Source: Ancylobacter pratisalsi (GTDB taxonomy: Bacteria > Pseudomonadota > Alphaproteobacteria > Rhizobiales > Xanthobacteraceae). Taken from it: a DNA stretch of 64,000 bases. Positions 40,160 to 49,102 of this stretch are shown in pieces. Location of the stretch: NCBI RefSeq assembly GCF_010669125.1, contig NZ_CP048630.1, forward strand, positions 1,624,001-1,688,000, given 5' to 3'. Made by a program: the position numbers and the translations under genes. Within the stretch, counting starts at the first letter, position 1. The number at the start of each line of letters is the position of its first letter. The notes under the pieces were generated by a model. The model saw nothing but the letters and a program-made list of their open reading frames with translations, did no database searches and had not been told where the DNA came from.

Positions 40160-41019
40160 CCCTCGCCCTCCCCACGGAGGCGCGCGAGAGGGTGCGGCGC
40201 GGGCCGCCCCCGCGCACCGCGATCGCTGCCATCGTGCTGGCGCTTATCCTGGCGCTGGCGCTCGCCGCGCCTCTGATCGCGCCGTTCGATCCGCTCGATC
40301 AGGACCTGATGGCGCTGAACCAGCCGCCCGGCCCGGTTCACTGGCTCGGCACCGACCATATGGGGCGCGACGTGTTCTCGCGCCTCGTCATGGGCGCGCG
40401 CACCACGCTCGAGGTCGGCTTCGGCGGCGCCCTCGTCGCCTTCGTGCTGGGCGGCGGGCTGGGGCTGGTCGCGCTTTCCTTCGGGCGCTGGGCCGAGCGC
40501 GGCATGTTCGCCGCCATCGATCTGGTGCGGGCGCTGCCCGATGTGCTGCTCGCGCTGCTGCTGATCGTGGCGCTGGGTGCGGGCGCGGGGCCGGTGGTGA
40601 TCGCGCTCGGCATCGCCTTCGCGCCGTTCTTCGCCTATGTCGCCCGCGCCATCTTCCACCGCGAGGCGGCGAAGGACTATGTCGCCGCCGCCCGGCTGTT
40701 CGGCGGGGGAAGGCTGCATGTGCTGCGCCTGCATCTGGCGCCGAACCTTGCCGGCGGGCTCGTCACCCAGGCCGCGATCCTGTTGCCGCGCTGCGTTGTG
40801 ACCGAATCGGTGCTCAGCTTCCTCGGGCTCGGCTCCTCGCCCGACGAGCCGACCTGGGGCCGCATGGTCGCCGATGCCAGCCACTATATCGAGATCTCAC
40901 CGCACGCGATCCTCGCGCCGGTGCTCGCCATCATCCTGCTCACGCTCTCGCTGTCCATCCTTGGCGAAGCGGTGCGCCGCGCGCTCGACCCTCTGCGCGA
41001 AACGGCGAGAGAACCGTGA
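40156..41019 (+). CDS. ABC permease, DppC/OppC type
   Basis: A 287-residue permease with an N-terminal helix, the periplasmic stretch PFDPLDQDLMALNQPPGPVHWLGTDHMGRDVFSRL that is the DppC/OppC signature region, and four to five further helices. The EAA loop for contact with the ATPase is AAKDYVAAARLFGG. The GTG start overlaps the binding-protein stop. The DppC-type gene comes before the DppB-type gene, the reverse of the usual dpp order. Confidence 0.9.
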   Translation: MTLALPTEARERVRRGPPPRTAIAAIVLALILALALAAPLIAPFDPLDQDLMALNQPPGPVHWLGTDHMGRDVFSRLVMGARTTLEVGFGGALVAFVLGGGLGLVALSFGRWAERGMFAAIDLVRALPDVLLALLLIVALGAGAGPVVIALGIAFAPFFAYVARAIFHREAAKDYVAAARLFGGGRLHVLRLHLAPNLAGGLVTQAAILLPRCVVTESVLSFLGLGSSPDEPTWGRMVADASHYIEISPHAILAPVLAIILLTLSLSILGEAVRRALDPLRETAREP

Positions 41020-41945
41020 TGAACGCCGCCGCGCTGCGCCGTCTGGCGCCCGTCTTCCTCACCCTTGCGCGCATGGTGGCACAGGCCGCGGGCATCGTGA
41101 TCATCGTGTTCCTGCTCGCCCGCCTCATTCCCGGCGACGCGGTCGACGTGAAGGGGCTGGAGGGAGACCTGACGACTTTCCAGCAGATCGCGCTGCGCCA
41201 TGAGCTGGGGCTCGACCGGCCGATCCCCGAGCAGATGGCGGCCTGGAGCTGGCACGCGCTGCAGGGGGATTTCGGCCAGTCCATCCGCTTCGGGCGCCCG
41301 GTGTCGGGCATGCTGGCGACCGCCGTGCCGGTAACCCTGCTGTTCACCGGCCTCAGCTTCGCCTTCGGGCTGCTGCTCGCCGGCGGCATCGCCATCGGCG
41401 CGGTGACGACCGGCAGCGGGACGCTGCGCGCACTGGTGGATCTGTTCAACGTCTGGTCGATCGCGCTTCCCACCTTCTGCGTCGGCGTGGTCGGCATCCT
41501 GGTGTTCTCGATCTGGTTGCACTGGCTGCCGGTCATCGGCTCGATGATCCTTCCGGTGATCATTATCGGCATCGACAGCGCGGGACTGATCGTGAAGCCG
41601 CTCTATGAGGAATTGCGGGAGGCGGCGACCTCGGCCCATGTGCGCACCGCGCGGGCCAAGGGACTCTCGCGCTGGCGGGTGACGCTGCGCCACCTGCTGC
41701 CCACCGCCGTGCCGGTGACGCTCGCGCTCTCGGGCCTTGTGCTGACCAGCCTGGTCGCGGGAACCCTCACGCTCGAAGTGCTGTTCGGCCTTCCCGGCAT
41801 CGGCAGCCTGATGCTGAACGCCATCCAGGGCCGCGACTATCCCGTGATCCAGGCGACCATCGTGGTGGTGGCGGTGACGCTGGTGGTGGTCAACGCGGCC
41901 ACCGACCTACTGCACCGCCTGATCGACCCCCGAATGTCCCCGTGA
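41019..41945 (+). CDS. ABC permease, DppB/OppB type
   Basis: A 308-residue permease with six predicted helices. The N-terminal helix ends in LARLIPGDAV, followed by LRHELGLDRPIPEQ and GDFGQSIRFGRPV, standard for DppB/OppB. The EAA loop is HVRTARAKGLSRWRVTLRHLLP and lies before the last two helices. The start shares a base with the upstream stop (TGATG). With the DppC-type protein it forms the channel of the importer energised by the fused ATPase. Confidence 0.9.
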   Translation: MNAAALRRLAPVFLTLARMVAQAAGIVIIVFLLARLIPGDAVDVKGLEGDLTTFQQIALRHELGLDRPIPEQMAAWSWHALQGDFGQSIRFGRPVSGMLATAVPVTLLFTGLSFAFGLLLAGGIAIGAVTTGSGTLRALVDLFNVWSIALPTFCVGVVGILVFSIWLHWLPVIGSMILPVIIIGIDSAGLIVKPLYEELREAATSAHVRTARAKGLSRWRVTLRHLLPTAVPVTLALSGLVLTSLVAGTLTLEVLFGLPGIGSLMLNAIQGRDYPVIQATIVVVAVTLVVVNAATDLLHRLIDPRMSP

Positions 41946-41955
41946 GAATGCCGTC

Positions 41956-43572
41956 ATGAACGCGCCACTGCTGTCGGTCCACAACCTCACCATCTCCACG
42001 CGCGGACGGCGGCTGGTCAATGGCGTGTCGCTGGAGCTGGAAGCGGGCCGCACGCTGGCGGTGATCGGCGAATCCGGCTCAGGCAAGTCGCTCACCGCGC
42101 TCACCCTTCTGGGGCTGCTCCCGGAGGGGCTCGACATCGACCCCGCGACGCGCCTCGCCTTCGCCGGGCACGCGCTCGCCCCGCGCGACGAACGCGGCTG
42201 GCGTCCGCTGCGCGGGCGGCGTATCGCCATGGTGTTCCAGGACCCGATGGCCTGCCTCAACCCCTTCATGCGGATCGACCAACAGATCGACGAGGCCCTG
42301 AGGCGCGCGGGCGTCACCGGGCGTGCCGCGCGGGCGCGGACAGTCGTGGAGCGTCTCGCCGAAGTCGAGCTACCCGATCCGGCGGCGCTGGCGCGGCGCT
42401 ACCCGCACCAGCTTTCGGGCGGCCAACAGCAGCGGGCGATGATCGCCATGGCACTGGCCGGCGAGCCGGACATGCTGATCGCGGACGAGCCGACCAGCGC
42501 GCTCGATGCCAGCGTGCAGGCGGACATCGTCGCCCTGCTGGCCCGGCTGCAGCAGCGCCGCGCCCTTGCCATGCTCATCATCACCCACGACCTCTCCGTG
42601 GCCGGCGCGCTGGCGCATGAGATCGTGGTGATGCAGCGCGGGCGGATCGTCGAGAGGGGAGCGGCGGAACGGGTCCTGACCCGCCCGAGCGATGTCTACA
42701 CCATGCGCCTCGTCGGTGCGCGGCACCGGCTCGACGGGGCGGATGCCTCCCCGCCCGACGCAGCCAAGACCACCAAAGACGCGACACCGGTCGAGGCGCT
42801 GGTGCAGGCGGAGGGGGTGTGCATCGACTATCCCGCCCGCCGCCTGTTCGACCGGCCGTTCCGCGCCGTGCACGACGCCGCGCTTCGGCTCACGCCCGGC
42901 CGCACGGTGGGGCTGCTGGGCGAATCCGGTTCCGGCAAGAGCACGCTTGCCGCCGCGCTGGCGGGGCTGCGTCCGCTGGCGCAAGGACGGGTGCGCGTGC
43001 TGGGCCATGATCTGACGTCAGGCGGTCCCGGCCTGCCGCAGGCGCTACGCCGCCAATGCCAGATGGTGTTCCAGAACCCTTATGGCGCGCTTAACCCGCG
43101 CCTGACGATCGGGCGCGCTCTGGGCGAGCCGCTGGGACTGGCGGGGCTGGCCGCACGCGAGCACCCCGCCCGCATCGCCGCCGCGCTTGACGAGGTGGGG
43201 CTGGAGCGTGAGCACATGGCGCGCTTTCCCCACCAGCTTTCCGGCGGCCAGCGCCAGCGCGCCTGCATCGCCCGCGCGCTGCTGTGCGAGCCGCGCGTGC
43301 TGATCTGCGACGAGGTGATCTCGGCGCTCGACATGAGCGTCAAGGTGCAGATCCTCGAACTGCTTCGACGCCTCCAGACCGAGCGTGGCTTCGCCATGCT
43401 GTTCGTCGGCCACGACATCGAGGCGGTCCGCTGGATCTCCGACGAGGTGCTGGTGATGAACAGGGGGCGCATCGTCGAGCGCTGCGACGCCGCCATGCTG
43501 GATGGCACACATGTGCGCGATCCCTATACGCGGCGGCTGCTTGCCTCCCGCCTGCTGCGCCAGGTGGCGTGA
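41956..43572 (+). CDS. Fused DppD-DppF ABC ATPase
   Basis: A 538-residue protein with two complete nucleotide-binding domains in tandem. Domain 1 has Walker A GESGSGKS (about 38-45), LSGGQQQR and LIADEPTSALD; domain 2 (from about residue 285) has GESGSGKS, LSGGQRQR and LICDEVISALD. The second Walker B differs from the usual LLDEPT by Val-Ile after the Glu. Fusion of the D and F subunits occurs in several Opp/Dpp-family importers. It starts 10 bases after the permease gene and ends the phnA operon; no terminator is obvious after it. Confidence 0.9.
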   Translation: MNAPLLSVHNLTISTRGRRLVNGVSLELEAGRTLAVIGESGSGKSLTALTLLGLLPEGLDIDPATRLAFAGHALAPRDERGWRPLRGRRIAMVFQDPMACLNPFMRIDQQIDEALRRAGVTGRAARARTVVERLAEVELPDPAALARRYPHQLSGGQQQRAMIAMALAGEPDMLIADEPTSALDASVQADIVALLARLQQRRALAMLIITHDLSVAGALAHEIVVMQRGRIVERGAAERVLTRPSDVYTMRLVGARHRLDGADASPPDAAKTTKDATPVEALVQAEGVCIDYPARRLFDRPFRAVHDAALRLTPGRTVGLLGESGSGKSTLAAALAGLRPLAQGRVRVLGHDLTSGGPGLPQALRRQCQMVFQNPYGALNPRLTIGRALGEPLGLAGLAAREHPARIAAALDEVGLEREHMARFPHQLSGGQRQRACIARALLCEPRVLICDEVISALDMSVKVQILELLRRLQTERGFAMLFVGHDIEAVRWISDEVLVMNRGRIVERCDAAMLDGTHVRDPYTRRLLASRLLRQVA

Positions 43573-43746
43573 GACGGGCGGCCGCGCGCGCCATGGAGCT
43601 GGAACGGTCGGCCTAGGTGTGAAACGCAGCGCTGATAGACAACGCTCCTTCGCATATGCAGCATGTCACGAGGGGTTGACCGGGATGGTCTACCCCTCGC
43701 GTGCCGCACCGCCCAGCGGGCCGCGGCGACAGCCGGAGTTCTGCCT

Positions 43747-44832
43747 ATGTCGCGATCGCCCCGCCGAACCTCGCTCCCGCCCGTGCCCTCCGCCCCGGAC
43801 GCGGACGACGCCAGCCGACGCCAGCCGGTGCTGATCGACTTTGCGCTGCAGGGCGGCGGTTCACATGGCGCCTTCACCTGGGGCGTGCTGGACCGGCTGC
43901 TGGAAGAGGACTGGCTGAAGATCGACGGTATTTCCGGGACCTCGGCAGGGGCGATGAACGCCGCCGTGCTGGCGGACGGTTTTGCCGCCGGTGGGGCGCA
44001 GGGCGCGCGGACCGCGCTGGAGACCTTCTGGCGGAAGGTCTCGGAAGGGGCGCGCTTCAGCCCGTTCCAGCGCGGACCGCTCGACCGCATGCTGGGGCGA
44101 TGGACGCTCGATACCTCGCCGATGTTCATCGCCATGGACCTGATGTCGCGGCTCTATTCGCCCTACGACCTCAATCCCGGCGGCGGCAATCCGCTGCGCG
44201 ACATTCTGGAAGGGTTGATCGACTTCGAGCGGCTGAAGACCTCGCCGGTGAAGATCTTCATCACCGCCACCAATGTGCGCACCGGACGCGGACGCGTGTT
44301 CCGCAACGCGGAGGTGACGCCCGACGTGCTGATGGCCTCCGCGTGCCTTCCCACCCTGTTCCAGGCGGTGGAGATCGACGGCGAGGCGTATTGGGATGGC
44401 GGGTATTCCGGCAATCCGACCATGACGCCGCTGGTGCGCGAGCTGGATTCCGACGACACCATCCTGATCCCGATCAACCCGGTGGAACGCCCGGGCACGC
44501 CCCGCTCGGCGGCGGAAATCCTCAACCGGCTCAACGAAGTGTCGTTCAATGCCTCGCTGCTCAAGGAACTGCGCATGATCGCCCTGCTGCGCAAGGTGGC
44601 CGATCCCGGCGACACCGAGGGCGCGCAATGGGCGAAGATGCGCATCCACATGGTGCGCAACCCGATCATGGAAACGCTGGGCTATTCCTCGAAGCTGAAC
44701 GCCGAATGGGAGTTCCTGACCATGCTGCGCGAGGAGGGCCGCAAGTCGGCGTCCGCGTTCCTGGAGAACGACGGGGCGAGCCTTGGCAAACGCTCCTCGA
44801 TCGATCTCGACGTGCTGCTGGAAGGGGTGTGA
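43747..44832 (+). CDS. Patatin-like phospholipase
   Basis: A 361-residue lipid acyl hydrolase. The oxyanion loop LQGGGSHGAFTWG lies at about 34-46, the nucleophile Ser66 in GTSAGAM, and the catalytic Asp217 in WDGGYSGNP. The N-terminal 25 residues are basic and proline-rich with no signal peptide, so the protein is probably cytoplasmic. The ATG at 43747 has GGAG eight bases upstream; a longer frame above it is not needed. The GntP permease gene starts three bases after the stop, so they form one operon. In many rhizobia this gene lies beside 3-hydroxybutyrate dehydrogenase, which is absent here. Confidence 0.92.
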   Translation: MSRSPRRTSLPPVPSAPDADDASRRQPVLIDFALQGGGSHGAFTWGVLDRLLEEDWLKIDGISGTSAGAMNAAVLADGFAAGGAQGARTALETFWRKVSEGARFSPFQRGPLDRMLGRWTLDTSPMFIAMDLMSRLYSPYDLNPGGGNPLRDILEGLIDFERLKTSPVKIFITATNVRTGRGRVFRNAEVTPDVLMASACLPTLFQAVEIDGEAYWDGGYSGNPTMTPLVRELDSDDTILIPINPVERPGTPRSAAEILNRLNEVSFNASLLKELRMIALLRKVADPGDTEGAQWAKMRIHMVRNPIMETLGYSSKLNAEWEFLTMLREEGRKSASAFLENDGASLGKRSSIDLDVLLEGV

Positions 44833-44835
44833 CCC

Positions 44836-46290
44836 ATGGGACTGCTCGGTATTCTCGTTGGCCTCGGCGTCCTGATCTTTCTCGCCTTCCGCGGCTGGAG
44901 CGTGCTGCTGCTGGCCCCGATCGCCGCGCTCATCGCCGCGGGCTTTGCCGGCGAACCGCTGCTGGCGCACTGGACCCAGACCTTCATGGGGAGCGCGGCG
45001 CGCTTCGTCGCCCAGTTCTTCCCCCTGTTTCTGCTCGGCGCGCTGTTCGGAAAGCTGATGGACGACAGCGGTTCGGTGACCTCGATCGCCAATTTCATGA
45101 CCGACAGGCTGGGACCCAGCCGCGCCATGCTGGCCGTGGTTCTGGCCGGCGCGCTGGTGACCTATGGCGGTGTCAGCCTGTTCGTCGCCTTCTTCGTGCT
45201 GGCGCCGATGGGGCTGGCGCTGTTTCGTGCCGCCGGCATTCCCCGCCGGCTGATGCCTGCCGCCATCGCGTTGGGCACCTCGACCTTCACCATGTCGGCG
45301 CTGCCGGGCACGCCCTCGATCCAGAACGCGATCCCGATGCCGTTCTTCGGCACCACGCCCTTCGCCGCGCCGGGGCTCGGCATCATCGCCTCCGCCATCA
45401 TGCTGGGCTTCGGCCTGTGGTGGCTGAACAGTGCCGAGCGGCGCGCGCGCACGGCCGGGGAGAGTTTCGGCGACGAGGCTCCCGCGCCGGTCGACGCGGC
45501 AGCGGAGGACCCGCTGGTACGCGAGCGGGCCACCACGGCGCACGAGTTCGACCCGGTGGAAATCCACAACGGCGCGCACGCCTACACCAACCCGGCGCCC
45601 CTGCTCGCCATGCTGCCGCTGACCGTGGTGGTGGTGGTCAACCTGCTCATGTCGCTGGTGGTGCTGCCGCGCCTCGATGTGTCCTATCTCGCCGAGGCCC
45701 GCTTCGGGCCGACCTCTCTCGCGGCGGTGGGCGGCGTGTGGTCCGTTGCGACCGCCCTGCTCGCCGCGATACTGACGGTGATCGCGATCAATTACCGGCG
45801 CTTTCCCGGCCTGAGGTCCACCATCGACGCCGGCGCCAATGCCTCGGTGCTGCCGATCTTCTCGGTGGCGAGCCTGGTGGGCTTCGGCGCCGTGGTCGCG
45901 GCCATGCCCGCCTTCGAGGTGGTGCGCGACTGGGTGCTTGGCATCGAGGGCGGCCCGCTGGTCTCGCTCGCCTTTGCCACCAACATCCTCGCCGCGCTCA
46001 CCGGCTCGGCCTCGGGCGGCCTGACCATCGCGCTCGATTCGCTGGGCCCCACCTATATGCAGATCGCCGCGCAGATCGGGCTCGATCCGGCGCTGATGCA
46101 CCGCGTGGCGGTGATCGGCTCGGGAACGCTGGACAGCCTGCCCCATAACGGGGCGGTGGTGACGCTGCTCGCGGTATGCGGCACCACGCACAAGCAGAGC
46201 TATTTCGACATCGTGATGGTAGGCATCGTCGGCGCGATCATCGCGCTGGTTGCGGTGATCGCGATCGGCTCCATCATGGGATCGTTCTGA
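44836..46290 (+). CDS. GntP-family permease
   Basis: A 484-residue membrane protein with about twelve to fourteen helices, of the GntP (gluconate/organic acid:H+ symporter) family. Typical parts are FLLGALFGKLMDDSGS, VTYGGVSLFVAFFVLAPMG, TSTFTMSALPGTPSIQNAIP and GSASGGLTIALD. A hydrophilic loop of about 50 residues lies at about 200-250. It is coupled to the patatin gene. The substrate might be a hydroxy acid such as 3-hydroxybutyrate, given the usual neighbours of this pair in related bacteria; this is inference. It converges with arcD, 21 bases away. Confidence 0.88.
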   Translation: MGLLGILVGLGVLIFLAFRGWSVLLLAPIAALIAAGFAGEPLLAHWTQTFMGSAARFVAQFFPLFLLGALFGKLMDDSGSVTSIANFMTDRLGPSRAMLAVVLAGALVTYGGVSLFVAFFVLAPMGLALFRAAGIPRRLMPAAIALGTSTFTMSALPGTPSIQNAIPMPFFGTTPFAAPGLGIIASAIMLGFGLWWLNSAERRARTAGESFGDEAPAPVDAAAEDPLVRERATTAHEFDPVEIHNGAHAYTNPAPLLAMLPLTVVVVVNLLMSLVVLPRLDVSYLAEARFGPTSLAAVGGVWSVATALLAAILTVIAINYRRFPGLRSTIDAGANASVLPIFSVASLVGFGAVVAAMPAFEVVRDWVLGIEGGPLVSLAFATNILAALTGSASGGLTIALDSLGPTYMQIAAQIGLDPALMHRVAVIGSGTLDSLPHNGAVVTLLAVCGTTHKQSYFDIVMVGIVGAIIALVAVIAIGSIMGSF

Positions 46291-46311
46291 TGCCGGGCCG
46301 GCCGGGCCGCC

Positions 46312-47754
46312 TCACACGATGATGCGCCCGGTCGCCAGCCCGTAGACCGCCAGGACAGCGCCCGCGGCAGCCACGGCGAAGATGAAGCCCTCCACCGGGG
46401 TGAACACACGCTGACCCCGCTCGCGCTGGGCGAGGAAGAACAGCGCCGTGCCGGGCGCATAGATCACCAGCGAGAGCAGCAGGAACGTCAGCCCGCCGGC
46501 ATAGACGAGGCCGGCGGTGTAGAGCGTGGCGAGCGCGGCGCGGGCGAGGTCACCGGCACGGCCCTTGGCCTGTCCATCCGGCTGCGGCCCGTAGCTCTCC
46601 CCCGTGACGGCCAGCTTGAGCGCATAGGCCGCGGTGAGCAGGTAGGGCAGCAGGATCATGGACGAGGTGAGCTTGAGTGCCAGCAGGAAGGCCTGCTCGG
46701 CGAACAGCGTCATGATGAGGAAGATCTGGATCAGCAGGTTGGTGAGCCAGAGCGCGGCGAAGGGCACCTTGTTGCGGTTCTCCGCCGCCAGAAAGACCGG
46801 CATGGTCTCCGTCCGCGCCGCCGAAAACAGCACCTCCGCCGCCAGCAGCGACCACGACAGATAAGCCCCCAGCACCGAAACGATGAGCCCGACGCTGACG
46901 AACACCGCGCCCCACGGCCCCACCACGGCCTGCAGCACGCCGGCCATGGAAGGGTTGCGCAGCCCCGCCAGCTCGGCGCGCGCCATGATGCCGTAAGACA
47001 GCAGCGTCACCAGCACCAGCAGGCACAGCACGCCGAGAAAGCCCAGCAGCGTGGCGAGGCCGACATCGGAACGCTTCTTGGCAAAACGCGAATAGACGCT
47101 GGCGCCCTCGATGCCGACGAAGACAAACACCGTCACCAGCATGGTGCCGCGCACCTGCGTGAACAGCCCCTCGGCCGCAAGCAGCGGGCCGCCATCGAAA
47201 TTGGCGGCGAAGAGGTCCGCCTTGAAGGCGAGCGCGACCACGCCGAGGAAGACAAGGATCGGGATGATCTTCGCCACCGTCACGATGGTGTTGAGCGTCG
47301 CCGCCTGCTTCACCCCGCGCAGGATCATGAAATGCACCAGCCAGACGCCCATCGAGGACAGCGCGACCGCCGTCACCGTGTTGCCGTCCCCAAAGACCGG
47401 AAACAGCGCGCCCAGCGTCGACTTGATCAGCACCCAGTAGGAAACGTTGCCCAGGCAGCAGACCGTCCAGTAGCCGAGCGCCGAGAGGAACCCGAGATAA
47501 TCGCCGAACCCCGCTTTGGCATAGGCGTAGACCCCCGCATCCAGCGCGGGCTTGCGGCGCGCCAGGGTCTGGAACACGAAGGCGAGCATGAGCATGCCCC
47601 CGCCCGCGATGCACCAGGCGATGATCGCGCCCAGCCCGCCGGTGACGCGCCCGAAAGTCTGCGGCAGCGAAAAGATGCCCGCCCCGACCATGGAGCCGAC
47701 GACCATGGCCGTCAGCGTCGGGAGGGCGAACTTCTGCTGGGTCGGCGCGGCCAT
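46312..47754 (-). CDS. arcD: Basic amino acid antiporter ArcD type, copy 1
   Basis: A 480-residue APC-superfamily transporter of the arginine:ornithine (basic amino acid/polyamine antiporter) type. It opens with [21 protein letters not shown] (helix 1 with the GxG substrate loop), then [57 protein letters not shown] and SWSLLAAEVLF. The ATG at 47754 is used; a TTG 27 bases upstream is adjacent to a hairpin. It lies downstream of arcA and is similar over its length to the other copy at 49103-50539. Two copies may exchange different products. Confidence 0.88.
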   Translation of the reverse strand: MAAPTQQKFALPTLTAMVVGSMVGAGIFSLPQTFGRVTGGLGAIIAWCIAGGGMLMLAFVFQTLARRKPALDAGVYAYAKAGFGDYLGFLSALGYWTVCCLGNVSYWVLIKSTLGALFPVFGDGNTVTAVALSSMGVWLVHFMILRGVKQAATLNTIVTVAKIIPILVFLGVVALAFKADLFAANFDGGPLLAAEGLFTQVRGTMLVTVFVFVGIEGASVYSRFAKKRSDVGLATLLGFLGVLCLLVLVTLLSYGIMARAELAGLRNPSMAGVLQAVVGPWGAVFVSVGLIVSVLGAYLSWSLLAAEVLFSAARTETMPVFLAAENRNKVPFAALWLTNLLIQIFLIMTLFAEQAFLLALKLTSSMILLPYLLTAAYALKLAVTGESYGPQPDGQAKGRAGDLARAALATLYTAGLVYAGGLTFLLLSLVIYAPGTALFFLAQRERGQRVFTPVEGFIFAVAAAGAVLAVYGLATGRIIV

Positions 47755-47781
47755 GGCAAAATACTGCTTCACATAAGACAA

Positions 47782-47813
47782 GGGACGGCGCGGCGCGTGC
47801 GCCGGACCGTCCC
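47782..47813 (-). repeat. Intercistronic nested stem-loop between arcA and arcD copy 1
   Basis: A 7-base outer stem (47782-47788 with 47807-47813) encloses a second 6-base stem (47791-47796 with 47799-47804). It fills most of the arcA-arcD gap and is followed on the minus strand by TTGTCTT. It could reduce read-through from arcA into arcD or protect arcA mRNA. Confidence 0.5.
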
Positions 47814-47837
47814 GAACCTGTCGACCGAACGGATCGG

Positions 47838-49076
47838 TCAGAAATCGACGGCGTCGCGGATAATGGGGCAGGTCATGCAGTGCCCACCGCCGCGCCCGCG
47901 CCCGAGCTCGGAGCCGTCAATGGTGATGACCTCGATCCCCGCCTTGCGCAACAGCGTATTGGCATAGGTGTTGCGATCATAGGCGAACACCACGCCCGGA
48001 GAGGCGCAGACGAGATTGGCGCCGGAATCCCACTGGGTGCGCTCGCGCATATAGTCGTTACCGCCGGTCTCGACGACGCGGATCGAGGGCAGGCCGAGGG
48101 CCTCCTTGACCGTTTCGACGAGGCCGCCCTTGTCCTTGTGCAGCTCGACGCCGCCCTTGCCGTCCGGCCGATACGAGAAGCACTCGATCTTGTCGACGAT
48201 GTCGGGATAGAGCAGCACGCAGTCCCGATCGGCGAAGGTGAAGACCGTGTCGAGATGCATCGCGGCGCGCAGCTTCGGCATAGCGGCGATGATGACGCGC
48301 GTGGCCGCGCCCTGCTCGAACAGCGCGCCCGCGAGCTGGCTGATCGCCTGGCGCGAGGTGCGCTCGCTCATGCCGATGAGCACATTGCCCTTGCCGATGG
48401 GCATGACGTCGCCGCCTTCCAGCGTGGCGAGGCCCCAGTCCTGCGTCGGGTCGCCCCACCACACATTCACCTTGCCGGCGAAGTCGGGATGGAACTTGTA
48501 GATGGAGGTGGTGAGGATGGTCTCCTCGTGCCGCGCCGGCCAGTAGAGCGGGTTCAGCGTGACGCCGCCATAGATCCAGCAGGTGGTGTCGCGGGTGTAG
48601 AGCGTGTTGGGCAGCGGCGGCAGCAGATACTCGTTGACGCCCGCCGCGTCGCGGATGAGCGCCAGTGTCGCCCCGCCGATGGATTCGGGGAACTCGTAGG
48701 TCGACAGGCCGCCGATCAGCGTCTCGGCGAGCTCGCGGTTGGGCAATCCTTCGAGATAGGAGCGCACCTCCTCGACAAAGCCGAGGCCGATATTGTTCGG
48801 CACCACCTGGTTGTCGAGGATCCACGCCTTCGCTTCCGGGACGGCAAGCGTTTCGGTGAGCAGATTGTGCATCTCCACCACCTCGATGCCGCGATCGCGC
48901 ATCTTGGTGATGAAGTCGAAATGGTCGCGCTTGGCGACATCAACCCAGAGCACGTCATCGAACAGCAAGGCGTCGCAGTTGGACGGGGTGAGGCGCTGAT
49001 GGGCACGGCCCGGCGCGCAGACCATGACCTTGCGCAGCTGGCCGACCTCCGAATGAACGCCGAACATGGTTTCCAT
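47838..49076 (-). CDS. arcA: Arginine deiminase (ArcA)
   Basis: Hydrolyses arginine to citrulline and ammonia, the first step of the ADI pathway. The 412-residue protein has the family segments [67 protein letters not shown], and the C-terminal [14 protein letters not shown] with catalytic Cys400 (Cys406 in the Pseudomonas enzyme). It lies between two arcD genes. Ornithine carbamoyltransferase (arcB) and carbamate kinase (arcC) are not in the window, so the ATP-forming steps must be elsewhere or missing. The start ATG at 49076 is 26 bases after the upstream arcD. Confidence 0.96.
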   Translation of the reverse strand: METMFGVHSEVGQLRKVMVCAPGRAHQRLTPSNCDALLFDDVLWVDVAKRDHFDFITKMRDRGIEVVEMHNLLTETLAVPEAKAWILDNQVVPNNIGLGFVEEVRSYLEGLPNRELAETLIGGLSTYEFPESIGGATLALIRDAAGVNEYLLPPLPNTLYTRDTTCWIYGGVTLNPLYWPARHEETILTTSIYKFHPDFAGKVNVWWGDPTQDWGLATLEGGDVMPIGKGNVLIGMSERTSRQAISQLAGALFEQGAATRVIIAAMPKLRAAMHLDTVFTFADRDCVLLYPDIVDKIECFSYRPDGKGGVELHKDKGGLVETVKEALGLPSIRVVETGGNDYMRERTQWDSGANLVCASPGVVFAYDRNTYANTLLRKAGIEVITIDGSELGRGRGGGHCMTCPIIRDAVDF

Positions 49077-49102
49077 GGTGAGGCTCCCGGTATTTCTTGT
49101 TC

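Noticed and set aside
43861..46191. Open frame of about 775 codons antisense to the patatin and GntP genes, and a frame-shifted sense frame over the same region
   Set aside because: Both consist of low-complexity Arg/Gly/Ala/His sequence without domains. The real genes have clear motifs and Shine-Dalgarno sites.
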